Source: Volvox africanus | Taxonomy: Eukaryota; Chlorophyta; Chlorophyceae; Chlamydomonadales; Volvocaceae | Length of the DNA: 64,000 bases | Direction of reading: 5' to 3' | Assembly: GCA_030268105.1 (NCBI GenBank) | Contig: BSDZ01000112.1 | Span: 1,507,501-1,571,500 of the forward strand | In this document: one piece after another, positions 38,544 to 48,866 of the stretch | Position numbering within the stretch: the first letter of the stretch is position 1 | Layout: every line of letters starts with the position of its first letter | The notes under the pieces: model-generated | Seen by the model: the letters and a program-made list of their open reading frames with translations, nothing else | Database searches by the model: none | What the model was told of the DNA's origin: nothing | Program-made: the position numbers and the translations under genes

Positions 38544-41482
38544 TGTTAAGTTCTGGACGGTGCAAACCGTCGCTGTTACCTATCTAGCAGTTGCAGGGCG
38601 GCAAGGTGGTAGCTGTGACAGGCAGTTGCAGGGTGCAAGGTGGTAGGTGCTGGACAGCTGCCAAGTGGTAGGAAGTTGCTGGTGGTAGGTGCTAGGTAGG
38701 TACCCAAGGGGAGACACTTGACTGCATAGACACGTGACTGCAGTGCGTTGGGAGTGGTTGATCAGAAGCCATTAGTAGTATTGAAGGGTGCCTGAACTCT
38801 GCAGTAGTTACCCAACAGCTAGCAATCGTCTAGTATCTCATACTTCTGACCTCTTCTGACTACTGTAATACTTCATAGCAGCAGTATACTTGCTCTATCT
38901 CCTTTACACAATTATCCCACCTATCCAATAGGTGGGCGTGTTAAGGAGATAGAGGAAGTATACTGCTGCTCCTTCACTCGGCTACACCCATACAAACTTA
39001 CTAATAACCACCTGCAATACTATATTATTTAATAATGAGTGCATTAAATCTTCATTACCAAATAAGCCGCTGTTTGTAATACTGTCTTGTTTGTACAAAC
39101 TTACGCTTGTGATTTAATTAGCCAAAATTGGTGCAAACTCATCTTTAAAATCGATACCAAACTTAAATTTCTAAAGATTTAATTTCGACATTAACAGACG
39201 GGGTTTTTGATGAGGTAACAAGATGGCAAAATCGGCCACTTGATAGCGTTTATATTTGGACTGTATCCATGTAAAGTCCCGGGATAATAATATTGTAATT
39301 AACAAGGCTGTGTTTTTAACCGCTCCATTCAGTAAGAAAGTTAGGTGTAAAATATTCCATAAAAAAATACTTTTTAAACCCATCCCACAAACTAAAATGC
39401 TATTTAACTTTAAGGTTAAAAGATGATAAACCCTGGTTATACTATTCTCACTTACTCGTAACAGATATTGCTGTAAGGTTTTTAGGCACGGCAACACTTA
39501 TATTTGACTTCACCTAAAGCCTTTGTCATCGCATCAGCCACCATCTTCTCCGTGGGGCAGTAATTCGCTCAGCCTCCCACCTAGCGACCCGCTCTCTGAC
39601 AAAATGATGCATGACATCAATGTGTTTTGACCGTTGGGACGTCAGGCAAGGGCCCGAATAGTGATATTCGGTTGCTGAACAATCACTGCGACCTCCACAC
39701 TTCATACACTCGCAAACCATATGCGGTAAACGTTGTGTAATGATATAAGAAATATTATGTCTCGGCGATTCCTAACAATATGATGCCTTGCGCCGTAATC
39801 TCTCAGAATTTGTTAATCTCGCTAAATCGCTACCATTATATGTATTTAATGTAATAGTCAGCTAAGCGCCCGGCCCCTCCCTGGGCCACATTACTTGCTG
39901 TCATTCATTTGTATATGAGTGTTGCTCAATCTGAACATTTAGAACCTGTACATATGACTTTACAACAAAGAACTCTGAAGTGCATACATGGCTGTTCATG
40001 GCTAATTTTCTAATGATCTAACTATCTAATTATATTCTCGAGCAGCAAGCTGCCGGAGTGAGCAAGTCTGGGTAACGATCCGGGAAATTTGGAAAAAGCA
40101 AACCAATAGTAGCCAGGCAACAATGTCGCCAGATGGACCCGAACAAAGCAACCAAGAGCCACAGTTACACATCGAGCAGGCCCCCAAAATAGCCTTATCC
40201 GGCAAGCATAAGGCATAGCAGCTTGGCGTAGGCGTGAAAATTGACCATGAAAAGGAGCATGGGTAAGACGATGATGAACCGAATGCTTTCCAAATCCAGA
40301 CATACTACAAGGCAGAATAGTTAAATTGTTGCACAGGATGGAATTGTATAACGAATTCACGCCACAATTTTCAGCACGGTTATTAATTTGTCATCGTATC
40401 AAGAATGTCATGCACATTCCTAACCGAAATTGTTTCATGGCTCGTGTTTCTGTTATTCTCCGTTATTTCTTATGCACATTGTTGAGTTGTGCGGTACAAG
40501 ACGTTTATGGTAAATTTTGGATTGCCGGCATGTGAAAGGCCCAAGATTGGAGCCTGGATGACCTGTGCCACTAGACGGGGACTGCCTTGACGGGCATAGG
40601 AAATGCCAGGGGCCAGCGGCTGTACAGTTGCAAAATGATAATAAGACTACGTTGACGCCGATCACACGGCTTATATTGCCGGAGTTGACGTGAGATCACA
40701 CGATGGGAAAGGACAGATTGGCTGACCCCTTCGTGTCTTAACAATTGCGTAATGTGGTCTTTCACGTTTGAAGCAGTGATGGAGGAACACGGACTTGACA
40801 GATGGTTAAGACGAAGACAATGCAAAAGACGTCAAATATATAATGCATGACGTCTATAATTAAAGCTGCAACAACTGCGAGCTGAGCCTGGGAGAGCAAC
40901 CTCATTCTCAACACCCAGCTTTTGGCTTTTGAAAAGAGAATAGAAACGGAACAGAAATCGGAGGAATCATTTGCGTTTGCAAATCGGAGGAAGCAAAAAA
41001 CGCTGGACCAGGGAGCAACCGTGGCGGGTGTTAAGGAGATAGAGGAAGTATACCGCTGCAATGATGTATTACAGTAGTCAGAAGAGGTCAGAAGTATAAG
41101 ACACTAGACGATTGCTAGCTGTTGGGTGACTATTGCAGAGCTCAGGTACCCTTAAATACTAGTTCTAATGGCTTCTGATCAACAACACCCTGGAGCACTG
41201 CAGTATGCAGCTCTCTACCATTGGGTAGTTGCCCAGCACCTACCACCAGCAACTTCCTACCACTTGGCTGCTCAGCACCTATCACCTTGCACACTGCAAC
41301 TGCCTGTCACAACTGCCGCCCTGCAACTGCTAGATAGGTAACTGTGACGGTTTGCACCGTCCACAACTTAACAGACACATGTTGGAAGTTAGGAATATAG
41401 ACCTCAAGGAGATGTATTCAGCCCTAGGTCTGAGGGTTTTGCCTTTCCTTTCTTATATGAGAGCAACTCTCTCGCGTCAATT
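38544..41482. repeat. Array unit 13 (2939 bp)
   Basis: Pol relic from 39482 (minus), gag relic from 40703 (plus), minus LTR 41029-41373 (345 bp). The most diverged intact unit: gatttaattag tract, GGGGCAGTAATTCG and an extra substitution (ctcagcctcc) in the pol relic, aaatattatgtctc, gccttgcgccg, short ATATATAATT tract. Confidence 0.95.
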
Positions 41483-42067
41483 TGTTAAGTTCTGGACGGT
41501 GCAAACCGTCGCTGTTACCTATCTAGCAGTTGCAGGGCGGCAAGGTGGTAGCTGTGACAGGCAGTTGCAGGGTGCAAGGTGGTAGGTGCTGGACAGCTGC
41601 CAAGTGGTAGGAAGTTGCTGGTGGTAGGTGCTAGGTAGGTACCCAAGGGGAGACACTTGACTGCATAGACACGTGACTGCAGTGCGTTGGGAGTGGTTGA
41701 TCAGAAGCCATTAGTAGTATTGAAGGGTGCCTGAACTCTGCAGTAGTTACCCAACAGCTAGCAATCGTCTAGTATCTCATACTTCTGACCTCTTCTGACT
41801 ACTGTAATACTTCATAGCAGCAGTATACTTGCTCTATCTCCTTTACACAATTATCCCACCTATCCAATAGGTGGGCGTGTTAAGGAGATAGAGGAAGTAT
41901 ACTGCTGCTCCTTCACTCGGCTACACCCATACAAACTTACTAATAACCACCTGCAAAACTATATTATTTAATAATGGGTGCATTAAATCTTCATTACCAA
42001 ATAAGCCGCTGTTGGTAATACTGTCTTGTTTGTACAAACTTACGCTTGTGATTTAATTAGCCAAAAT
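41483..42067. repeat. Array unit 14, left part
   Basis: Plus LTR, hairpin and part of the AT-rich stretch up to the copia copy 1 insertion. The last five bases, AAAAT (42063-42067), are the left target-site duplication. It resumes at 46827. Confidence 0.95.
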
Positions 42068-42370
42068 TGTTAAGTCTTGGACGGTGCAAACATTGGTTGC
42101 CACAACCTTGGAACTGTCCTAGAGAAGGAGCTCGGAGCTGTCCTAGAGAAGGAGCTTGGAACTGTCCTAGAGTTAAGTGGAGCCATCCGAGAGGACAACC
42201 GGGCGGAACTCTTGGAATAGCTAACAGCAGGCAATAATAGTATTTAAGGGTGCATAAACTCTGCAATAGTCACCCAACAGCTAGCAATCGTCTAGTGTCT
42301 TATACATCTGACCTCCTCTGACCTCTGCAATACTTCATAGCAGCTTTATACTTCCTTTATCTCCTTAACA
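42068..42370 (+). repeat. 5' LTR of copia copy 1 (303 bp)
   Basis: Starts TGTTAAGTC and ends CTCCTTAACA; base-for-base identical with the 3' LTR at 46524-46826 by eye. U3 contains 2.7 copies of a 24-bp tandem repeat at 42108-42172 (GGAACTGTCCTAGAGAAGG core), a likely enhancer. The half from about 42241 (TATTTAAGGG onward) is shared with the array LTRs. The 69-codon minus frame here is a shadow. Confidence 0.97.
42241..42248 (+). promoter_or_regulatory. Putative TATA box of copia LTR
   Basis: TATTTAAG in the 5' LTR, conserved at the same place in the minus array LTR and in copy 3 (TATTTAAGGGTACC), and altered to ATTGAAGGG in the plus array LTR. Start of transcription would lie some 30 bases on. 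Inferred from sequence only. Confidence 0.4.
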
Positions 42371-42382
42371 GGTTATGAGCCC
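42371..42382 (+). other. Primer-binding site complementary to tRNA-iMet anticodon arm
   Basis: GGTTATGAGCCC follows the 5' LTR directly. Its complement GGGCTCATAACC is the anticodon stem-loop of initiator tRNA-Met (as in yeast iMet), not a tRNA 3' end. This implies priming by an internal or half tRNA, as known for Drosophila copia and yeast Ty5. The array units and copies 2 and 3 lack this site. Confidence 0.8.
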
Positions 42383-42414
42383 CGCCTGGGCGCTCTGAGA
42401 GAACCAAGAACAAC

Positions 42415-42828
42415 ATGGGCAAGGACAAGTTGGCTGAACCCCTCGATCTCAACAACTACTCTACATGGGCCTATCGGTTTGAGAACTTGTGTGCTGAGCA
42501 TAACTTGAACAGGGCGCTGTTGACTGAGCCGGTTACAGATGAAGAGGTCGCTGCATCGGAGCGAGTGAAGACTCTGCTGGTGAAGAATGTGAAGGACTGC
42601 CATCTGCCGGTCATCAAGGCATCGCCGAACGCCAAAATGGCGTGGGATGGCCTTGCTGCGATTTTTGCCGCCAACAACCATGCCCGCAGATCTCAGCTGC
42701 GTCAGGAGTATACTAAGCTGGCGATGAAGAAGGGAGAGGCCCTGCCGGTGTACCTTGCAAGAGTGCGGGAGCTACACACAGATCTGCTGAAGGTGGGCCA
42801 GGCCACAACTGCTGGCGTTCGAAGCTAG
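42415..42828 (+). pseudogene. gag: gag, N-terminal part, truncated by frameshift (copy 1)
   Basis: First ATG after the primer-binding site, 32 bases beyond it, starts MGKDKLAEPLDLNNYSTWAY, a copia-type capsid start. 137 codons are read. At about 42804 a 116-bp deletion between CAC repeats, relative to copy 2 (49192 and 49308), shifts the frame to a TAG eleven codons or fewer later. The rest of gag continues in another frame from 42805. The capsid region of copy 2 continues normally through this point, so the deletion is specific to this copy. Confidence 0.9.
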
Positions 42829-42838
42829 GGTAGGGAGC

Positions 42839-45800
42839 ATGCATGAGGCCTCTACCAGCTCGTCTGCTTTTGTCAGTGCGGGTAGGGGAAGCTCAGCCAC
42901 AGGAAGTGCGCCCCGACGTGGAGGAAGCCACGTCCGCGGCGGATCAAGGGAGCCACTGCAGTGCTGGAACTGTGGAAAGCCCGGGCATCTGGAGAGGGGG
43001 TGCACTGCCCCCAGGATGGCTCAGAGGTCTGGCTCATGGAGCTCGGCGCCTAGAGGACCCGGTTATGGGTCAGGCGGCCTGGAGCGCACAAGAATGGGCG
43101 GCCATGGAGAGGCCGCGGGCGGGCCCAGCTTGGGGAGCGACCGCCGAGGTTATGGCCGGCACGACCATGTGGACGGTGCCGGCGACAGGGGCAATGCTAG
43201 CCCGAGGAACTTTGCCTTTGTGGCATCTGGGTCTGACCGCCTGAAAGGTTGGTACCTGGATTCTGGTGCATCTCATCATCTGACATATGATGCAGATCAG
43301 ATAGTGGACGTCCGCGAGCTGGCGGAGTCAGAAAAGTTTGAGATCCTGAGTGTGAACGGGGGGATCATCAGGCCCACAGCGGTAGGGACTCTGAGGCTTA
43401 TCCCCGGGGTCAATATGCATGCACGGGTGACGGTGGAAGAGGTGTATCTTGTTCCTGACAGCTTTGCAAATGTGCTGTCAGTTGCTGCCCTGGATAAGCA
43501 GGGTGGGTCAGTTTGCTTTGAGGATGGCCAAGTCACTATGCGCAAGGGTGGTGAGAAGATTCTGACGGGCCAGCGCTTGGGCGACCTGTATGCCCTATCA
43601 TGTTTTTCGATTCCCAGGTCTGCTTCCAGGTTGAGATACACCCAGCCTTTTGGTGGAGTGGCTCATGGGAAGTCTGCATCTGAATCAATGGACTTGTGGC
43701 ACCGCCGGTATGGACACCTTGGCCTAGGTAATCTTGAGAGGTTGGTGGGTGAAGGCATGGTGTCAGGGGTGCGTTTTGCAAAGGAGCAGGTGAAGGGAGC
43801 CGGAGATGCGGGTGTGTGCGAGCCATGTGTGATGTCACGGCAGCGCCGAGGGCCCTTCCCATCAACTGGGCATAAGGTGGATCAACCACTAGCTCTTATT
43901 CATCTTGATGTTTGTGGTCCGATGCCTGAGCGAACACCAACGGGTTCCCTCTACCTAACTGTCTTGTTGGATGACTATACTGGTTTTTCGGCTGTAGCCT
44001 TTACACCTACCAAGGAAGCGGTGAAGGACAAGGTGATGACTATGGTGAATCAGCTGGAGACGTACAGTGGTTTTCGGGTCAAGGAGGTACGGTCTGATCA
44101 AGGGGGTGAGTTCATTAACAGTCCCCTGCAGGAGTTTTTCCGTACGAAAGGGATTCGGCATGGGCCTACGGTGGGGTATGCCCCCGAGCAGAATGGAGCT
44201 GCTGAGCGCTTGAATAGGACTCTGTTAGAGAAGATGCGTGCTCTATTGGCTGAGTCTCAACTTCCCCAATGCATGTGGGCTGAGGCTGTCTCTACGGCGA
44301 ATTACCTTCGGAATATTTCACCTGTGTCCGGTCGGCCCTGCACCCCGTATGAAGCTTTCTCAGGGGAACATCCTGATGTGAGTCATCTGCGTGTGTTTGG
44401 ATGTACGGCATATGTCCATATCCCCAAGGAGAAGCGCAATAAATTAGATCCGGTAAGTCGCAAGGGTGTTCTGGTTGGGTACGGCGATGCAGGCCAGTAC
44501 CGTATCCTTTTTTCAGACAATGTAGTGTCGGTGCACTCTGATGTCACCTTTGATGAGCGGAATGTCGGTGTGAAAGCACAGCAAGCTAGTCGTGCAAAGA
44601 AGTCCGTAAGGTGGCGCAACCCCGTCGACAGTACTCCTGATTCTGATAGTGATAGTGATGATGATGATGATAATGATGAGTGGGAACCGGCCCCTCACAC
44701 CCAAGGTGGCGGATCCTCTACTGGTGCAGGAGGTTCAGGGGATAACAGCGGTGGACCAACAGGGGGTGGTGATGCTTCCGGCGCAGGTCCCTCGGGGAGT
44801 TCGTCCGGTGCTGGCCCCTCTGTGGGTGCTGCCGGTGCGAGTAACAATTTTGAGTCTAGGTACCCTGTCCGTGATCGAAAACGGCCGTCCGAGTGGTGGC
44901 GCAGTGAGGACCCTAGGTCTGTTGCCGGCCGGGTCCATGTGGCTGCCGCAACCAAAGTGTCTGAGCCCAACACTTATGCTGAAGCGGTGTCTGGGGCGCA
45001 GGCCAGCGAGTGGAAAAGGGCTATGGATGACGAAATTAACTCTCAGTTGGCAAATGGAACCTGGACCTTAGAAACACCCCCGCCAGGCACGAAGCTTATT
45101 CCATGTCGCTGGGTGTATAAGGTGAAACACAATCCAGATGGTAGTGCTAAGCGGTTTAAAGCGCGCTTGGTCGCAAAAGGGTTTGTACAGCGCGAGGGGG
45201 TGGATTATGGTGAGCTCTTTGCGCCTACGTCCCGTAGCTCATCTTTTCGAGTCCTTTTAGCGGTTGCAGCGGCTAGAAAAATGCCCATTCACCAGCTAGA
45301 TGTGACGACTGCGTTCTTGAATGGAGAACTGAAGGAGGATCTTTGGATGGAGCAGCCACCGGGGTACGAGTCGGAAACTCCAGGCCTGGCCTGTCACCTG
45401 CATAAGTCCATCTATGGTCTAAAGCAGGCCCCACGGTGCTGGTATGATAAGTTGTGTGAGAAGTTTGCCGAGATTGGGCTGTTCCCGTCTAAATCAGATC
45501 CGGCTATGTTTCTGAAGGTTGATGAAAGGGGAGTGGTGGTTGCATTGGTTCATGTGGATGATACGTGTGTGGCCTCAGATGATTTAGAATTGGTGCGGAA
45601 GGTGAAAGAGGCGATTGGTCAGTGCTTCAAGATTCGGGACCTAGGGGAGGCACGAGTATTTTTGGGCATGGATATTCGTCGAGAGAAGGATGGCGATATT
45701 GTGTTGAGTCAATCTCGTTATATTGAGCAGATTCTGGAGCAGCACAACATGCTGGATGCCAAAGATCGGGCAACTCCTCTGGCAATGGGTACAAGGGCTG

Positions 45801-46501
45801 CCCCAGTGACTGATGATGAAGGCAAACTGCTGGAGGACCCAACGCCTTACCGAGCTCTGGTGGGAGAACTCAACTACCTTGCAGTGAGTACACGTCCCGA
45901 CCTGGCCTATGCCCTGAGTGTGCTTTCCCGGTCCATGGCTAAGCCTACCCGCGCTGCAATGAGTGCGGCAAAGGGAGTGCTGCGGTACCTGGCGGGTACT
46001 CGGGAGATGGGTCTTCGGTTTCCTGGCGGACAAGGGCTGCAGCTGGATGGCTACAGTGATTCGGATTGGGCAGGAGACACAGTTACCCGCAGGTCAACAA
46101 CTGGTTATGTCTTCCGAGTGAACGGTACTGCGATAAGTTGGAGCAGCCAGCTGCAGCGTACCGTGGCAGCATCATCAGTGGAGGCAGAGTATCAAGCTCT
46201 TTCCAGTGCGGTGAGAGAAGCCCTTTGGCTGTCAAAGCTGTCTGACGATCTGAAGATCGGCACCTCCCCCTCGATTATTAAGGTGGATTCCCAGGGGGCG
46301 ATGAATATCAGCAACAACCCTATGACGTCCCAGCGGTCCAAGCATATTGCTGTGATGCATCATCTAGTCAGAGAGCGGGTCGCAAGTGGGGAGGTTGAGC
46401 TTAGGTACTGCCCTACGGAGAAGATGGTGGCTGATGTGATGACGAAGGCCTTGGGTGAAGCCAAGTTCAAGTGGTGCCGTGCCTCCATGGGTGTAGTCTA
46501 G
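42839..46501 (+). CDS. pol: copia Gag-Pol, from end of capsid to RNase H (copy 1)
   Basis: 1220 codons from an in-frame ATG; this ATG is internal to the ancestral gag-pol frame and probably not a natural start. Zinc knuckle C42-C45-H50-C55; aspartic protease DSGA at 141; integrase HHCC (H288, H293, C327, C330) and D357, D420, E456 (35 residues between the last two); acidic tract at 598-614 and Gly/Ser/Ala-rich linker at 621-665; RT with D821 (LDVTTAFLNG) and HVDD at 905-908, where many copia elements have YVDD; RNase H with DSDWAGD at 1074-1080, EAEY at 1115 and VDSQ at 1149. The KHID motif reads KHIA (A1171), whereas copies 2, 3 and the array relics keep D. Stop TAG at 46499-46501. Fused gag-pol in one frame would be usual for this family. 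Confidence 0.93.
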   Translation: MHEASTSSSAFVSAGRGSSATGSAPRRGGSHVRGGSREPLQCWNCGKPGHLERGCTAPRMAQRSGSWSSAPRGPGYGSGGLERTRMGGHGEAAGGPSLGSDRRGYGRHDHVDGAGDRGNASPRNFAFVASGSDRLKGWYLDSGASHHLTYDADQIVDVRELAESEKFEILSVNGGIIRPTAVGTLRLIPGVNMHARVTVEEVYLVPDSFANVLSVAALDKQGGSVCFEDGQVTMRKGGEKILTGQRLGDLYALSCFSIPRSASRLRYTQPFGGVAHGKSASESMDLWHRRYGHLGLGNLERLVGEGMVSGVRFAKEQVKGAGDAGVCEPCVMSRQRRGPFPSTGHKVDQPLALIHLDVCGPMPERTPTGSLYLTVLLDDYTGFSAVAFTPTKEAVKDKVMTMVNQLETYSGFRVKEVRSDQGGEFINSPLQEFFRTKGIRHGPTVGYAPEQNGAAERLNRTLLEKMRALLAESQLPQCMWAEAVSTANYLRNISPVSGRPCTPYEAFSGEHPDVSHLRVFGCTAYVHIPKEKRNKLDPVSRKGVLVGYGDAGQYRILFSDNVVSVHSDVTFDERNVGVKAQQASRAKKSVRWRNPVDSTPDSDSDSDDDDDNDEWEPAPHTQGGGSSTGAGGSGDNSGGPTGGGDASGAGPSGSSSGAGPSVGAAGASNNFESRYPVRDRKRPSEWWRSEDPRSVAGRVHVAAATKVSEPNTYAEAVSGAQASEWKRAMDDEINSQLANGTWTLETPPPGTKLIPCRWVYKVKHNPDGSAKRFKARLVAKGFVQREGVDYGELFAPTSRSSSFRVLLAVAAARKMPIHQLDVTTAFLNGELKEDLWMEQPPGYESETPGLACHLHKSIYGLKQAPRCWYDKLCEKFAEIGLFPSKSDPAMFLKVDERGVVVALVHVDDTCVASDDLELVRKVKEAIGQCFKIRDLGEARVFLGMDIRREKDGDIVLSQSRYIEQILEQHNMLDAKDRATPLAMGTRAAPVTDDEGKLLEDPTPYRALVGELNYLAVSTRPDLAYALSVLSRSMAKPTRAAMSAAKGVLRYLAGTREMGLRFPGGQGLQLDGYSDSDWAGDTVTRRSTTGYVFRVNGTAISWSSQLQRTVAASSVEAEYQALSSAVREALWLSKLSDDLKIGTSPSIIKVDSQGAMNISNNPMTSQRSKHIAVMHHLVRERVASGEVELRYCPTEKMVADVMTKALGEAKFKWCRASMGVV

Positions 46502-46512
46502 TGGGGTTTGCA

Positions 46513-46523
46513 CCGAGGGGGCG
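46513..46523 (+). other. Polypurine tract, copia copy 1
   Basis: ccgagggggcg directly before the TGTTAAG of the 3' LTR; 11 bases after the pol stop. Same string in copy 2 (52304-52314) and, complemented, in copy 3 (53859-53869). Confidence 0.85.
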
Positions 46524-46826
46524 TGTTAAGTCTTGGACGGTGCAAACATTGGTTGCCACAACCTTGGAACTGTCCTAGAGAAGGAGCTCGGAGCTGTCCT
46601 AGAGAAGGAGCTTGGAACTGTCCTAGAGTTAAGTGGAGCCATCCGAGAGGACAACCGGGCGGAACTCTTGGAATAGCTAACAGCAGGCAATAATAGTATT
46701 TAAGGGTGCATAAACTCTGCAATAGTCACCCAACAGCTAGCAATCGTCTAGTGTCTTATACATCTGACCTCCTCTGACCTCTGCAATACTTCATAGCAGC
46801 TTTATACTTCCTTTATCTCCTTAACA
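46524..46826 (+). repeat. 3' LTR of copia copy 1 (303 bp)
   Basis: Identical to the 5' LTR. The 24-bp tandem repeat recurs at 46564. Followed by the right copy of the AAAAT target duplication. The 61-codon plus frame and 74-codon minus frame across it are not genes. Confidence 0.97.
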
Positions 46827-48866
46827 AAAATTGGTGCAAACTCATCTTTAAAAATCGATACCAAACTTAAATTTCTAAACATTTAATTTCGACATTAACA
46901 GACGGGGTTTTTGATGAGGTAACAAGATGGCAAAATCGGCCACTTGATAGCGTTTATATTTGGACTGTATCCATGTAAAGTCCCGGGATAATAATATTGT
47001 TATTAACAAGGCTGTGTTTTTAACCGCTCCATTCAGTAAGAAAGTTAGGTGTAAAATATTCCATAAAAAAATACTTTTTAAACCCATCCCACAAACTAAA
47101 ATGCTATTTAACTTTAAGGTTAAAAGATGATAAACCCTGGTTATACTATTCTCACTTACTCGTAACAGATATTGCTGTAAGGTTTTTAGGCACGGCAACA
47201 CTTATATTTGACTTCACCTAAAGCCTTTGTCATCGCATCAGCCACCATCTTCTCCGTGGGGCAGTAATTCGCTCAACCTCCCACCTAGCGACCCGCTCTC
47301 TGACAAAATGATGCATGACATCAATGTGTTTTGACCGTTGGGACGTCAGGCAAGGGCCCGAATAGTGATATTCGGTTGCTGAACAATCACTGCGACCTCC
47401 ACACTTCATACACTCGCGAACCATATGCGGTAAACGTTGTGTAATGATATAAGAAATATTATTTCTCGGCGATTCCTAACAATATGATGCCTTGCGCCGT
47501 AATCTCTCAGAATTTGTTAATCTCGCTAAATCGCTACCATTATATGTATTTAATGTAATAGTCAGCTAAGCGCCCGGCCCCTCCCTGGGCCACATTACTT
47601 GCTGTCATTCATTTGTATATGAGTGTTGCTCAATCTGAACATTTAGAACCTGTACAAACCCTATGACTTTACAACAAAGAACTCTGAAGTGCATACATGG
47701 CTGTTCATGGCTAATTTTCTAATGATCTAACTATCTAGTTATATTCTCGAGCAGCAAGCTGCCGGAGTGAGCAAGTCTGGGTAACGATCCGGGAAATTTG
47801 GAAAAAGCAAACCAATAGTAGCCAGGCAACAATGTCGCCAGATGGACCCGAACAAAGCAACCAAGAGCCACAGTTACACATCGAGCAGGCCCCCAAAATA
47901 GCCTTATCCGGCAAGCATAAGGCATAGCAGCTTGGCGTAGGCGTGAAAATTGACCATGAAAAGGAGCATGGGTAAGACGATGATGAACCGAATGCTTTCC
48001 AAATCCAGACATACTACAAGGCAGAATAGTTAAATTGTTGCACAGGATGGAATTGTATAACGAATTCACGCCACAATTTTCAGCACGGTTATTAATTTGT
48101 CATCGTATCAAGAATGTCATGCACATTCCTAACCGAAATTGTTTCATGGCTCGTGTTTCTGTTATTCTCCGTTATTTCTTATGCACATTGTTGAGTTGTG
48201 CGGTACAAGACGTTTATGGTAAATTTTGGATTGCCGGCATGTGAAAGGCCCAAGATTGGAGCCTGGATGACCTGTGCCACTAGACGGGGACTGCCTTGAC
48301 GGGCATAGGAAATGCCAGGGGCCAGCGGCTGTACAGTTGCAAAATGATAATAAGACTACGTTGACGCCGATCACACGGCTTATATTGCCGGAGTTGACGT
48401 GAGATCACACGATGGGAAAGGACAGATTGGCTGACCCCTTCGTGTCTTAACAATTGTGTAATGTGGTCTTTCACGTTTGAAGCAGTGATGGAGGAACACG
48501 GACTTGACAGATGGTTAAGACGAAGACAATGCAAAAGACGTCAAATATATAATGCATGACGTCTATAATTAAAGCTGCAACAACTGCGAGCTGAGCCTGG
48601 GAGAGCAACCTCATTCTCAACACCCAGCTTTTGGCTTTTGAAAAGAGAATAGAAACGGAACAGAAATCGGAGGAATCATTTGCGTTTGCAAATCGGAGGA
48701 AGCAAAAAACGCTGGACCAGGGAGCAACCGTGGCGGGTGTTAAGGAGATAGAGGAAGTATACCGCTGCAATGATGTATTACAGTAGTCAGAAGAGGTCAG
48801 AAGTATAAGACACTAGACGATTGCTAGCTGTTGGGTGACTATTGCAGAGCTCAGGTACCCTTAAAT
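46827..48866. repeat. Array unit 14, right part, truncated
   Basis: Resumes with AAAATTGGTGC, the right target duplication. Contains pol relic from about 47186 (minus), U5 piece, gag relic, and the first 129 bases of the minus LTR (48738-48866), cut at ...CCTTAAAT where copia copy 2 begins. Shares a variant (gtacaaaccctatgac) with the next unit only. Confidence 0.93.

Larger units (their letters stand above)
42068..46826 (+). mobile_element. Ty1/copia retrotransposon, copy 1, full length (4759 bp)
   Basis: Complete LTR to LTR copy with two identical 303-bp LTRs, TG...CA ends and a perfect 5-bp target duplication AAAAT (42063-42067 and 46827-46831). Order is gag with zinc knuckle, protease, integrase, RT, RNase H, which is the copia order. 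Identical LTRs imply recent insertion. Yet the copy is defective: relative to copy 2 it lacks 116 bp of gag, which shifts the frame, and the RNase H KHID motif reads KHIA. If those lesions predate insertion it was mobilised by proteins of another copy. Confidence 0.97.

Noticed and set aside
42843..43244. 133-codon plus frame overlapping gag (also at 49347)
   Set aside because: Alternate-frame reading of the GC-rich gag and zinc-knuckle region; no domain.
44513..44973. Frames antisense to the acidic and Gly/Ser-rich linker of copia Pol
   Set aside because: Low-complexity antisense translation of the coding frame.
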